DNA of 64,000 bases from Sneathiellales bacterium (GCA_028277845.1 JANQFL010000011.1:124001-188000); one strand, 5' to 3'; shown: positions 8,067 to 16,486, counted from the first letter of the stretch. Numbers and translations are program-made. Notes: generated by a model not told the origin, from the letters alone.

Positions 8067-8441
8067 TCAGGCGTGATAGACCGGCTGGACGTATTTCTTG
8101 ACGGTCGTGATGAACGGCACCAACGAGATCGGCTTGGCCATGTAGTCGTCGCAGCCGGCGGCACGGGCCAGGCGTTCGCTTTCCGCCGTGTCCGCCGCGG
8201 TGATGACGATAATCGGCACGGCGGCCAGTTCGTCTTCCGTCTTGACCCAACGGGTCAGCGCGATGCCGGAGGTATCGGGCAAATCCATGTCCATCAGGAT
8301 GAGATCGGGACGCTCGTCCTTGATCATCTGCATGGCCTGCACGCCTGAGCTCGTGGACCGGGTCTCGATGCCGTAGGCATCCAGCAAATCCCGGAAGAGT
8401 TTGCGGCACGTCCGGCTGTCTTCCACGATCAAGACGTTCAT
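8067..8441 (-). CDS. DivK-like single-domain response regulator
   Basis: The 124-residue protein is a bare receiver domain: acidic pocket E7/D8, phospho-acceptor D51 in LILMDMDLP, T81 and K103 in AKPIS. Wording such as KLFRDLLDAYGIET, DLILMDMDLPDTSGI and KPISLVPFITTVKKY closely follows DivK, the essential cell-fate response regulator of alphaproteobacteria that modulates the CckA-CtrA phosphorelay through DivL. A CtrA-type box lies 67 bp upstream of the start (8508-8523), as expected for a CtrA-controlled divK. It is not beside pleD, which often follows divK, so a DivK paralogue cannot be excluded. Confidence 0.8.
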   Translation of the reverse strand: MNVLIVEDSRTCRKLFRDLLDAYGIETRSTSSGVQAMQMIKDERPDLILMDMDLPDTSGIALTRWVKTEDELAAVPIIVITAADTAESERLARAAGCDDYMAKPISLVPFITTVKKYVQPVYHA

Positions 8442-8507
8442 AACACCACCCCGTATACCCTGTACAAACGCGTCGTCCGTTGCCGGGTTGCTTTCCCGAC
8501 CAACGTG

Positions 8508-8523
8508 TTAACGGATTTTTAAC
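8508..8523. promoter_or_regulatory. CtrA-type box, full TTAA-N7-TTAAC match
   Basis: TTAA at 8508-8511, seven bases, then TTAAC at 8519-8523 fit the CtrA consensus exactly. It is 67 bp upstream of the leftward DivK-like start. CtrA is the master cell-cycle regulator of alphaproteobacteria and controls divK in Caulobacter. In high-GC DNA such a match is infrequent, but a single site is only suggestive. Confidence 0.6.
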
Positions 8524-8872
8524 ACAATTCCGAAATGGGAACAGCGTATTTTTTTGTTTAATTTCAATTATTTATGGTTAATACCCGAAAACCCCGGGCG
8601 GACGTTGCGGAAGTTGTCGAATACGGCTTCCACGCCGCCCGACATGTGCCGGCCGGCGTCGCGCATCACCGCGGCCGCGCCGTGTCCGACCGTGCTTGAA
8701 AATGAAGGTGTCCCTCACGCCGAAAGGAAACCGGCACAAGGGGGGATCGGGGAGCACCGGCAAGGTCCAGCGAGAGGGACACACTTTAGACGTGCAAACA
8801 CCATGCCAGTTTGCCTCTACATAAAATCGGGTGATTTGGACGATTCCGCCCTCCCCAACAGGCGAAAGATTC

Positions 8873-8960
8873 GCAAATCGCTGCAAATCGATTTGCAAAA
8901 TGCAAATCATCTCCATCATGCATCGAATTGACCTTGATAATTGTTTGGCATCCAAACAAT
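8873..8960 (+). promoter_or_regulatory. Operator-like repeats upstream of acyl-CoA ligase
   Basis: The word GCAAATC occurs at 8873-8879, 8883-8889 and 8902-8908, and inverted (GATTTGC) at 8890-8896. The middle two copies make the 14-bp palindrome GCAAATCGATTTGC (8883-8896). Thirty-odd bases on is a second palindrome, ATTGTTTGG-CAT-CCAAACAAT (8940-8960), 50 bp before the ligase start. A TTGACC at 8928-8933 between them could be a -35 element. The arrangement suggests control by one or two dimeric repressors; no regulator gene is adjacent. Confidence 0.5.
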
Positions 8961-9009
8961 ATACCGCCGGAACGACGGCGAATCGCAACGCCGCGCCGAG
9001 ATCGGGGTT

Positions 9010-10575
9010 ATGGGCCAAACCATTCAGTTAACTGGCGAAATTCTCGCTCAGACCGCACGCCGGCTGCCCGGCAAGACCGCCATTCACGACGGCGACAGGC
9101 AGATGACTTACGGCGCCTTGGATCTGGCCGCAAATCGTGTCGCCAACGGTTTGTTGTCCGCCGGTTTCGGGCCTGGAAGCCGGATCGGACTTTTGTCTCC
9201 CAACACGATCGAGTTCGCCCAGGTTTACTTCGGCTCTGCGCGGGCCGGCACATTGCTGGTCACATTGTCCACCCGGTACACCGCGAAAGAGCTTGCGGGC
9301 GTTTTGACGCGCGCGAAGATCGATGCGCTCTTCGTGCATCCCGATTTCATGGCATTGTTCAACGGGATCGATACGCCCCTGCCCGGTTTGCGCAAAGTGT
9401 GGACCCTGCCGGAAATACCGGCACTACCGGAAAAGGCCGGTACGACGTTCGACAGCTTTTTCGACGATCAAAGTGATTCGCCACCCGGCGTCGCCATCGA
9501 CCCCGCCAGCGCTTTCTGCATGACCTTGACGGGCGGCACCACGGGAATTCCGAAGGGCGTGGTGGTCAGTCACCGTTCACGGGCGCTCAGCGCGGCCAGT
9601 GCCGTTGAAGCCTATGGTCTGCAGGAAAACGACGTCACCGGCATCGTCACGCCCATGTTCCACATCGCGGCCCTGTTCGTCTGGTTCCAGCCGGCCGTGT
9701 TGGCCGGCGCGACCATGGTATTCATGCAGTCCTGGAATCCGCACGAATTCGCCGACCTGGCGGACCGCCACGGCATTACCGCCATCACCACGGTTCCGAC
9801 CCAATTGAACGACCTGATTTCCCGCGAGGGTATCGATCTCGGCAAGCTCGGGACGCTACGCCGGGCCATCCACGGCGGCGCGCCCATGACGCCGGACCTG
9901 CTCGACCGCCTCACCGCCGCTTTACCGCAAACAGAGTTCGTCGACAATTACGGACAGTCCGAAGCCGGGCCATTGACCGCGCTGCGCCGGCATTGGTTTC
10001 CCGACAAACTGCACACGGTCGGCCGGCCCATGCCGGGCGTGGAACTGGCGATTTTCGACATTGAAGGCCGCAAGCTTCCCATCGGCGAAACCGGCGAGGT
10101 CGTCACGCGCAGTCCGCATATCATGCTCGGATACGACGACAATCCGGAACTGACGAAAACCGTTTTGCGCGGTGCGGACGGCTGGTTGTGGACGGGCGAC
10201 ATCGGCAAGCTGGATGACGATGGCTTTTTGACCATCGTCGACCGGTCCAAGGACATCATCATCGTCGGCGGTGAAAACGTTTACCCGCAAGAGGTGGAGA
10301 ACGCGGTATGCGAGCATCCGTCCGTTCTGGAATGCGCCGTATTCGGCATTCCCGATGAACGGCTGGGTGAAGTACCCGCCGCCCACGTGGTCCTGGCGGA
10401 CGACACGGCGATCGATGAACACGACTTGATTGAATTCTCGGCGACGCAGATTTCTCGGCAAAAGCGGCCGAGGAAAATCGTCTTTGTCGAAAGCCTGCCG
10501 AAGACTCCTGTCGGGAAGGTCAAGAAAAACGAACTCCGGGAACCCTATTGGAAGGATACCGGTCGCACGATCTGA
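9010..10575 (+). CDS. AMP-dependent acyl-CoA synthetase/ligase
   Basis: This is a 521-residue ANL-superfamily enzyme. It shows the P-loop TLTGGTTGIPKG, the A5-type block NYGQSEAGP, the hinge region GWLWTGDIGKLDDDGFLTIVDRSKD and the C-terminal lysine in KTPVGKVKKNEL that drives thioester formation. It activates a carboxylic acid with ATP and couples it to CoA; the side-chain specificity cannot be read. I chose the ATG at 9010 over an upstream in-frame ATG because homology begins there. It is preceded by operator-like palindromes and stands alone, with no beta-oxidation gene directly next to it. Confidence 0.88.
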   Translation: MGQTIQLTGEILAQTARRLPGKTAIHDGDRQMTYGALDLAANRVANGLLSAGFGPGSRIGLLSPNTIEFAQVYFGSARAGTLLVTLSTRYTAKELAGVLTRAKIDALFVHPDFMALFNGIDTPLPGLRKVWTLPEIPALPEKAGTTFDSFFDDQSDSPPGVAIDPASAFCMTLTGGTTGIPKGVVVSHRSRALSAASAVEAYGLQENDVTGIVTPMFHIAALFVWFQPAVLAGATMVFMQSWNPHEFADLADRHGITAITTVPTQLNDLISREGIDLGKLGTLRRAIHGGAPMTPDLLDRLTAALPQTEFVDNYGQSEAGPLTALRRHWFPDKLHTVGRPMPGVELAIFDIEGRKLPIGETGEVVTRSPHIMLGYDDNPELTKTVLRGADGWLWTGDIGKLDDDGFLTIVDRSKDIIIVGGENVYPQEVENAVCEHPSVLECAVFGIPDERLGEVPAAHVVLADDTAIDEHDLIEFSATQISRQKRPRKIVFVESLPKTPVGKVKKNELREPYWKDTGRTI

Positions 10576-10581
10576 TCCGGC

Positions 10582-10668
10582 CTAAATGCCGAACCAATGA
10601 ACGGCCACCGCACCGAACGCGGTTCCGACGGCAATCGTAAAAAACAGCAAGCTGACGTTCTTCAACAT
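10582..10668 (-). CDS. Possible 28-residue membrane microprotein
   Basis: A minus-strand frame encodes a single hydrophobic helix: MLKN, then about 20 mostly aliphatic and small residues (SLLFFTIAVGTAFGAVAV), ending HWFGI and TAG. The layout (one or two positive charges, one membrane span, short polar end) is typical of bacterial membrane microproteins. A GGGA lies upstream of the ATG, but spacing is poor. The frame is closed upstream by a stop at 10726-10728. There is no homology that I can name, so this is a candidate only. Confidence 0.35.
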   Translation of the reverse strand: MLKNVSLLFFTIAVGTAFGAVAVHWFGI

Positions 10669-10870
10669 CACGCGTCGTCCCACGGCAGGTCGTCTTGCCG
10701 CCGCGGCCCCAGATGGATCTGGGCGTCAGAATAGTGGCCTTGGCAAACCCGTCGCGTGACAAAGGCGTGACGACATTGTGTCTTTGCCGTGCCGTGAAAA
10801 AGTTCGCCGGCTGGCTTCGGCCACCGATTGCACATTGCTAAACTGACATCGCCTGATTTATGGGAACGCG

Positions 10871-11226
10871 ATGAGCTCGTTCAGATCGAACCTTTTGGGC
10901 GGAATTCAGTTGACCGGCGACAACGGCCGCACCATCGCCCTGACGTCGAAAAAGGACCGCGCCATGTCGGCTCTTTTGGCCCTGCATCCGGACAAAACCC
11001 GGACCCGGAACCACTTGGCGAACCGGTTGTGGGACGACAAATCGGAATCCCGGGCACGCACCGATCTGCGTCGGATTTCGGCCAGGAACCGCGACGTCTC
11101 GCGCGGGCCCTCGCCGCCCGGACGCAAGGGCATGATGCCGCGGCCGAATTGGAGAGGTATATTGCCTGGCGGGAAGAACTTCGCGGCCTGGGATTCCCGA
11201 ACCGCTTCATTGCCGAACAGATATGA
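10871..11226 (+). pseudogene. Remnant of a BTAD/SARP-type winged-helix regulator
   Basis: From the ATG at 10871 the first 65 residues look like the N-terminal DNA-binding domain of AfsR/BTAD-type regulators: NLLGGIQLTGDNGRTIALTS, then a KDRAMSALLALHP helix and a SRARTDLRR recognition-like segment. The frame then runs into unrelated, arginine- and proline-rich sequence. A different frame ends at 11226 with a plausible helical tail (AAELERYIAWREELRGLGF) whose TGA overlaps the next gene's ATG. The simplest reading is a regulator that lost its middle by deletion and frameshift, leaving both ends. Confidence 0.5.
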
Positions 11227-11936
11227 CCGAAAAAACATACGAGCACAACACGATCGCGGACACCGTCGACGCGGTCCTCGACGAACTGCGCGGACTGGGC
11301 CGGCCCGACCGCCTCGCGGGAATGGCGCGGTATGGCATTAATGTCGACAAAGCGTTCGGTGTGATCATTCCGGAACAACGGCGCATCGCCAAACGGCTGG
11401 GTCGCGATCAGGCCCTATCCCTCGCACTGTGGGAAACCGGCTTCCACGAAGCCCGGATCCTGGCGAGCATGGTGGGTGAACCCGACAAGGTCGGCGAGGA
11501 ACAGATGGAAGCCTGGGCCGCGACGTTCGATTCGTGGGATTTGTGTGACCAGGTGCTGATGAACCTGTTCGAAGACACGGCGTTGCGCTGGAAAAAGGCG
11601 CTCGATTGGGCCGGACGCGAGGAGGAATTCGTCAAGCGCGCGGGTTATGCCTTGATGGCCCGCCTGGCCGTTGCAGACAAAGGCGCTGACGACGCCCAAT
11701 TCGTCGCGCTGTTTCCGCTGATCGCGCAGGCATCCGACGATCCCCGGAATTTCGTCAAGAAGGCCGTTAACTGGGCACTGCGGCAAATCGGCAAACGCAA
11801 CCTACGACTGCACCCGCAAGCCCTGGCCTGCGCCGAACGCATCGCCGAACGGGACAGCAAACCGGCCCGTTGGATTGCCAAGGACGCGATCAGGGAACTC
11901 ACCGACCCGAAAACCATTGGACGGATCAAAGCATGA
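11223..11936 (+). CDS. AlkD-family DNA alkylation repair protein
   Basis: The 237-residue all-helical protein fits the AlkD/DUF of HEAT-like DNA glycosylases: an N-terminal helix with MARYGINVDKAFGVIIPEQR, the conserved FDSWDLCDQV block with the catalytic-region aspartate, and FVKKAVNWALRQIGKRN in the C-terminal repeats. These enzymes remove bulky or cationic N-alkylpurines without flipping the base. The gene starts in an ATGA overlap with the decayed frame before it and overlaps the next gene in the same manner, so it belongs to a coupled run of genes although the partners are metabolic. Confidence 0.85.
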   Translation: MTEKTYEHNTIADTVDAVLDELRGLGRPDRLAGMARYGINVDKAFGVIIPEQRRIAKRLGRDQALSLALWETGFHEARILASMVGEPDKVGEEQMEAWAATFDSWDLCDQVLMNLFEDTALRWKKALDWAGREEEFVKRAGYALMARLAVADKGADDAQFVALFPLIAQASDDPRNFVKKAVNWALRQIGKRNLRLHPQALACAERIAERDSKPARWIAKDAIRELTDPKTIGRIKA

Positions 11937-12901
11937 AAATCGTTATTACCGGCGGCGCCGGGTTTCTCGGCAGGAAGCTGACCGCAAGGCTGCTGGACCG
12001 GGGATCGATCGACATTGCGGGACAAAAGCGCGAGATTTCCTCGATCGTGTTGTTCGACCGGGTGGCGGCGGACTGGAACGATTCCCGAGCCAAATCCATC
12101 ATTGGAGATATCGGCGATCATGGGGATGTCGCCAACCTGATCGATGCCGATACGGGATGTGTCTTTCATCTTGCCGCCGTCGTCAGCGCCCAGGCCGAGG
12201 CTGATTTCGACCTGGGCATGCGCATCAATTGGGGCGGTACGCGCAACGTCCTGGACCAATGCCGGACGGCGGGATCCGTGCCGCGGCTCGTCTTCGCCAG
12301 TTCCATTGCCGTCTACGGCGGAGATCTGCCGGAGACGGTGATCGACGAAACACCGCTCACGCCGACAACGTCCTACGGCAGCCAGAAAGCGGCCGGCGAG
12401 CTGATGCTCAGCGACTTCAGCCGCAAGGGATTTGTCGACGGCGTCACGGTTCGTTTGCCGACCGTCACGGTGCGCCCCGGCAAGCCCAACAAGGCGGCAT
12501 CGACCTGGGTCAGCTCCATTGTGCGTGAGCCGCTCAATGGTGTCGATGTCACCTGTCCGGTGCGGCCCGAATCACCCATGGCCTGCATGAGCCCCCGCAC
12601 AGCCGTCGATGCGTTGATCCACGCCGCCGGGATCGACACCGGCGCGCTCGGCGCAAGCCGCTCGGTGCTGCTGACGGGCCCGCGGGTCACGGCGCGGGAA
12701 ATGACGGATACGGTAATGCGGCTGGGATCCGGACGACCGCTCGGCAAAATTACCTTTGAGCCGGATCCGGACATCCAGCGCATCGTCGACGGCTGGCCAC
12801 GCGCCTCCCGGTCGGCGCGGGCCGAGCGGCTCGGCTTTGCCGCCGACCGAAGTTTCGACGACATCGTCAACGCCTACATCGAGGATGACCTGAAGCCATG
12901 A
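11933..12901 (+). CDS. NAD-dependent epimerase/dehydratase family, D-erythronate dehydrogenase (DenD)-like
   Basis: This is a 322-residue extended SDR. GGAGFLG (7-13) binds the nucleotide, FHLAAVVS marks the fourth strand, and the catalytic triad is S123/S124, Y148 and K152 (YGSQK). The pattern LTPTTSYGSQKAAGEL and VRLPTVTVRPGKPNKAAS matches the DenD group that oxidises D-erythronate at C2. No DenE or DenK/DtnK kinase gene is adjacent, so the exact substrate remains open; a related four-carbon acid sugar is likely. It overlaps both neighbours by four bases. Confidence 0.78.
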   Translation: MKIVITGGAGFLGRKLTARLLDRGSIDIAGQKREISSIVLFDRVAADWNDSRAKSIIGDIGDHGDVANLIDADTGCVFHLAAVVSAQAEADFDLGMRINWGGTRNVLDQCRTAGSVPRLVFASSIAVYGGDLPETVIDETPLTPTTSYGSQKAAGELMLSDFSRKGFVDGVTVRLPTVTVRPGKPNKAASTWVSSIVREPLNGVDVTCPVRPESPMACMSPRTAVDALIHAAGIDTGALGASRSVLLTGPRVTAREMTDTVMRLGSGRPLGKITFEPDPDIQRIVDGWPRASRSARAERLGFAADRSFDDIVNAYIEDDLKP

Positions 12902-13638
12902 CTGCAAGACTGGAGGGAAAGACGGCGTTCATCACGGCGGCCGGCCAAGGGATCGGCCGCGCATCCGTCCTGGCCTTTCTGCGTGAGGGCGCGCGGGTCA
13001 TCGCCACCGACCGCACCAGCGACAAGCTGGCCGACCTTGCCGGTACGGGCGGATTGACGGTCGAGTCACTGGATGTGACCGACGATACCGCCGTGCAAGC
13101 GGCCGCCGACCGGGCCGGTGCCGTGGATGTCCTGTTCAACTGCGCCGGTTGGGTCCACCACGGTGCCCTGTTGGAGACGGATCCGGACGCCTGGGACGCC
13201 TCGTTCGCCCTCAACGCCCGGGGCATGTACATGGTGGCGCGGGCGTTCCTGCCGGCCATGCTGGAGGCCGGCGGCGGTTCGATCATCAACATGGCCTCGA
13301 TCGCCGGTTCGGAGATGGGCGTGGTCAACCGCTGCGCCTACGGCGCCAGCAAAGCGGCCGTGATCGGCCTCACCAAATCCATCGCCGCCGATTACATCGG
13401 ACGCGGTATCCGCTGCAACGCCTTGTGCCCGGGCACGGTCGATACGCCATCGCTGCAGGACCGTATCGACGCCCTGCCCGACCCCGTCCAGGCCCGCAAG
13501 GATTTCATTGCCCGTCAGCCCATGGGACGGTTGGCCAAGGCCGAGGAAATCGCCGAGCTGGCCGTCTACCTGGCCGGCGACGACTCGGCCTTCGTCACCG
13601 GCCAGGCGATGATCATCGACGGCGGCATGCATCTTTGA
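12898..13638 (+). CDS. SDR-family oxidoreductase (classical)
   Basis: The 246-residue classical short-chain dehydrogenase has the nucleotide motif TAAGQGIG (13-20), D38 after the second strand (prefers NAD), NCAG at 81-84, and the catalytic S134, Y148, K152. The end, FVTGQAMIIDGGMHL, is the usual SDR close. The sequence resembles the BDH2/DHRS6 and 2-keto-3-deoxy-L-fuconate dehydrogenase group. Coupled to the DenD-like gene (ATGA), it probably acts on a neighbouring intermediate of the same sugar-acid route. Confidence 0.85.
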   Translation: MTARLEGKTAFITAAGQGIGRASVLAFLREGARVIATDRTSDKLADLAGTGGLTVESLDVTDDTAVQAAADRAGAVDVLFNCAGWVHHGALLETDPDAWDASFALNARGMYMVARAFLPAMLEAGGGSIINMASIAGSEMGVVNRCAYGASKAAVIGLTKSIAADYIGRGIRCNALCPGTVDTPSLQDRIDALPDPVQARKDFIARQPMGRLAKAEEIAELAVYLAGDDSAFVTGQAMIIDGGMHL

Positions 13639-13695
13639 CCCAAAGCCTACCGCGCTATACGATCCCGCCGGACACAATCTCCGGGGGAATCGGGA

Positions 13696-14889
13696 ATGGC
13701 CAGTGAAACCATGGTCGCGGAGCCGCAGCCGGCAGAGAGGCCGGCCACCACACGGGTGGTCGAGCCGGACGAGGCACGCCTGTCCTACCACGGCCACAAA
13801 GGCAGGCTGGCGATTCTCGCGATCGTCAATCTGCTGCTGACCATCCTGACACTCGGCCTGTACCGGTTTTGGGCGCGGACACGGTTCCGCATCTACTTCT
13901 GGGGCAATATCGGCTTTCTCGGCGACCGGTTCGAATACACCGGCCGCGGCCTCGAGTTGTTCCTCGGCTTCCTGATGACCCTCCCGGTTATCTTTGTGCT
14001 CGGCGCCGCGTTCTACGCGGTCCAGTTCTTCATCCTGATCCCGTACGGCGAACTGTACGGCTTTGCGTCATTGGCCGCGCTGGCCGTGATCACGTATTTT
14101 CTGATCGGCTTTGCCACCTATCGTGCCCGCCGTTACCGCCTTTCACGGACAGCCTGGCGCGGCATCCGCGCCGCGCAGACCGGATCGTCCATCGGATATG
14201 CCTTTCGCTGGCTGGGTTTTTTCTTCTTGAACATTTTGACGCTGGGCCTAGCCGCGCCGCTCGCCACGGTGCGATTACAACGCTACGCCATGAACAATAC
14301 CTGGTTCGGCGACCAGCAGTTCGAGACGAATTACGCGGCATGGGAATTGTTCAGGAAGTACATCTGGTACTGGCTGTTCCTGCTCCCGACCTTCGGCCTG
14401 ACCTATGTCTGGTACAGCGCCAGGAAGTTCCGCTATCTGGCCCGCAACACCAAACTCGACCAGTTGACGTTCAGCTCCCGCCTGAAGGGCGGCCGGTTGT
14501 TCCGGATATTTCTCGGCTACGGCATATTGGTGGTGATCGCCGCCGCACCACTCGGCGCGGCCATCGGTGTCTACGTCTTCCCGGTCTTCCAGGAGCTCAA
14601 GCAATCCGGCGCCGTACCGCCGGATGCGGACCCGGCCCTGTTGCTTTTGCCTGTTGTGCTGAGCATGACACCGATCGCACAGGCGGCGCTTGCCGGATCG
14701 TTCGTACTCTATGTCCTCTCGCTGTCCATATTCGCGATGGTGTTTTATCTCGAACCACTCATCCGCGCCGCCACCGAAAGCATCCATGTCGCCGTCGCCC
14801 AGGATTTCGTCACCATCCAACAAAGTGCGCAGCCGGCGCCCCGGCGGGGCGAGGGCCTGGCCGATTCCTTCGATCTGAGCGGCTTCTAG
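13696..14889 (+). CDS. YjgN/DUF898-family multi-span membrane protein
   Basis: The 397-residue inner-membrane protein has a short acidic and proline-rich cytosolic N-terminus, then repeated hydrophobic segments (about seven to eight). The duplicated signature LTLGLYRFWARTRFRIYFWGN and ILTLGLAAPLATVRLQRYAMNNTWFGD defines DUF898. No biochemical role is established for the family. The M48 protease gene follows with one base between stop and start, the recurrent partnership of this family, suggesting a joint membrane-quality or processing function. Confidence 0.85.
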   Translation: MASETMVAEPQPAERPATTRVVEPDEARLSYHGHKGRLAILAIVNLLLTILTLGLYRFWARTRFRIYFWGNIGFLGDRFEYTGRGLELFLGFLMTLPVIFVLGAAFYAVQFFILIPYGELYGFASLAALAVITYFLIGFATYRARRYRLSRTAWRGIRAAQTGSSIGYAFRWLGFFFLNILTLGLAAPLATVRLQRYAMNNTWFGDQQFETNYAAWELFRKYIWYWLFLLPTFGLTYVWYSARKFRYLARNTKLDQLTFSSRLKGGRLFRIFLGYGILVVIAAAPLGAAIGVYVFPVFQELKQSGAVPPDADPALLLLPVVLSMTPIAQAALAGSFVLYVLSLSIFAMVFYLEPLIRAATESIHVAVAQDFVTIQQSAQPAPRRGEGLADSFDLSGF

Positions 14890-14890
14890 C

Positions 14891-15985
14891 GTGACGGTTT
14901 TCGCGGCGCGCTACTCGGACGGGCGATCCGCGTCGGTTCAGATCGTTGCGGTTCGGCTGGGCCCTGACGGACTTTCCGTCTACCCGGCCGAAAATGACGG
15001 CGGAAATCGCTCGGGCCTGGCGACCTGGCCCTACGATGCCATCGTCCTGATCGACGGCCGTCACAAACGCGGCCCGGTCCGGCTCACCGTGTCCGACGAC
15101 GAAGATGCGCGCCTGACGGTGGAGTTCGAGACCGCGGCCTTCTTGAAGGCGCTTTACGCCGTCATGCCCCGGGTGAAAAAAAGTCATCCGATCGGCCGTG
15201 GTATCGCCGCGTCCTTCGCGGCCCTGATCGTTGCCGCGGGTTTGTTTTATGCCGCCTTGGTCTGGATGCCGCCATTGGCCGCCCGCGTGATTCCCGAAAG
15301 TTGGGAAGCGCGCATGGGCGAGCAGACGGCGGAAGGCCTGGCATCCCTGTTCGGCCGGCTGCACGACGGGGCCGGGTACTGCACCAATGCGGCGGGCCAG
15401 GCCGTCATCAACGGCTTGACCCGCACGCTCGCCCGTGCGGCGGATAGCCCGTTCGCCTATCGGGTCAGGGTCCTGAACATCGACATGATCAATGCTTTCG
15501 CCGCGTCCGGCGGACACATCGTCGTGTTTCGCGGGCTGATCGACTCGGCGGAACACCCCGACGAAGTGGCTGCCGTTCTGGCCCACGAAATCGCGCACGT
15601 CGAAGAGCATCACGTGACCGAAGCCATGGTCCGCGCCATGGGTACGCAGATCGTGATCAACGCGATGCTCGGCGGCGGGGGCGATACGCTCGCCGGTTTC
15701 GGGCACAATCTCATCAACACCGGCTACAGCCGGGAGGCCGAGAGGGCCGCCGACAAGCGCGGCCTGGAGATCTTGCGGGCCGCCGGACTGCGTACCCACG
15801 GCATGACGCGGTTTTTCCAGCGGCTGAAGGAGGCGCACGGCGACACGGCGGCCGCCCTGGGCATTTTTTCGACCCACCCGCCGACGGAAGAACGGATTCG
15901 AAGCGCTAAAGAGCAGATCGAGGACGGCAACCCGGCGTTGTCGGGCGGCCAGTGGCAGGCCTTGAAGGCCATCTGCACGGACTAG
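14891..15985 (+). CDS. M48-family membrane metallopeptidase
   Basis: The 364-residue protein starts at GTG 14891, one base after the DUF898 stop. An N-terminal beta domain of about 95 residues precedes a membrane span (IAASFAALIVAAGLFYAAL) and then the zinc protease domain with HEIAH at 232-236 and the third-ligand region REAERAADKRGLEIL. The end, STHPPTEERI, is typical of M48 proteases such as HtpX/BepA-like enzymes and YcaL. The catalytic domain follows the span and would face the periplasm, which suggests envelope protein quality control. All catalytic residues are intact. A strong bidirectional hairpin follows. Confidence 0.88.
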   Translation: MTVFAARYSDGRSASVQIVAVRLGPDGLSVYPAENDGGNRSGLATWPYDAIVLIDGRHKRGPVRLTVSDDEDARLTVEFETAAFLKALYAVMPRVKKSHPIGRGIAASFAALIVAAGLFYAALVWMPPLAARVIPESWEARMGEQTAEGLASLFGRLHDGAGYCTNAAGQAVINGLTRTLARAADSPFAYRVRVLNIDMINAFAASGGHIVVFRGLIDSAEHPDEVAAVLAHEIAHVEEHHVTEAMVRAMGTQIVINAMLGGGGDTLAGFGHNLINTGYSREAERAADKRGLEILRAAGLRTHGMTRFFQRLKEAHGDTAAALGIFSTHPPTEERIRSAKEQIEDGNPALSGGQWQALKAICTD

Positions 15986-15999
15986 CCGGTAAAAGAAAA

Positions 16000-16044
16000 C
16001 CCTTCGCCGGACCGTGCGGGGGGCGCAAATGGTCCGGCGAAGGG
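16000..16044. terminator. Bidirectional terminator between M48 and DUF1127 genes
   Basis: A 14-bp perfect inverted repeat, CCCTTCGCCGGACC (16000-16013) with GGTCCGGCGAAGGG (16031-16044), lies between convergent genes. On the minus strand it is followed by TTTTCTTTT, a good intrinsic terminator for the DUF1127 gene; it can also stop rightward transcription. Confidence 0.8.
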
Positions 16045-16074
16045 CTTAGTCTACAGAGAAGGCTCTGGCCGGTG

Positions 16075-16323
16075 TCACACCCGCCAGAACGGCTTGGACG
16101 CCTCTTTCAAGGCATCCGCGCGGTTGAGGCCGATATCGGCCAGAATGCGTGGATCCATTTCCGCCAGGTGGCGGCGTTCGTTTGCCCGGGCCTGCCAGAC
16201 CAGAAGAGCGTCGAACATCCGCGTTGCGGCGTTTTTCACGATCTCAAGGGCGTTGTGCCGCCCGGAGGCGAACCGGGCGTCCCCTGAGGTAACCGGCCGG
16301 TTTTGCGAAACCAATGTCGTCAT
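16075..16323 (-). CDS. DUF1127-domain small protein
   Basis: The 82-residue protein has the DUF1127 signature in its second half: WQARANERRHLAEMDPRILADIGLNRADALKEASKPFW. The start at 16323 is preferred over one five codons upstream because GAGG lies about eight bases before it. Short DUF1127 proteins in alphaproteobacteria are arginine-rich, often RNA-related, and can affect phosphate and carbon metabolism; this one has a longer N-terminal part of unknown role. It is divergent from the LysR gene with an AT-rich control region between. Confidence 0.85.
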   Translation of the reverse strand: MTTLVSQNRPVTSGDARFASGRHNALEIVKNAATRMFDALLVWQARANERRHLAEMDPRILADIGLNRADALKEASKPFWRV

Positions 16324-16371
16324 GGCTATATACCTCATAAGAACAAAAGTGGGACATTTCTGCGGAACAAA

Positions 16372-16391
16372 ACGTTAATTTCGATTAACGT
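16372..16391. promoter_or_regulatory. Palindrome in DUF1127/LysR divergent promoter
   Basis: ACGTTAAT-TTCG-ATTAACGT is a perfect 8-bp inverted repeat with a 4-base centre, 96 bp upstream of the LysR start and 49 bp upstream of the DUF1127 start. It includes TTAA-N6-TTAA, one base short of a CtrA box, so CtrA is less likely than a dimeric regulator, possibly the adjacent LysR protein itself. Confidence 0.45.
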
Positions 16392-16486
16392 CTTGTTTAT
16401 ATGAAGAATATAGGTGAAACTCGGAATCGCTACAAACGATGCTTTCTCATCCTCGTAATTAGTTTTTCTAATGTGAAAGGCAAAAA

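Larger units (their letters stand above)
8442..9009. other. 568-bp divergent intergenic region
   Basis: No gene is supported here. Besides the CtrA-like box and the two operator-like clusters listed separately, it contains a 9-bp inverted repeat GTGTCCCTC (8708-8716) with GAGGGACAC (8774-8782) enclosing a purine-rich, GC-rich loop with smaller stems. It also contains an AT-rich stretch at 8530-8580. Promoters for the DivK-like gene (leftward) and the acyl-CoA ligase (rightward) must lie here. Confidence 0.6.
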
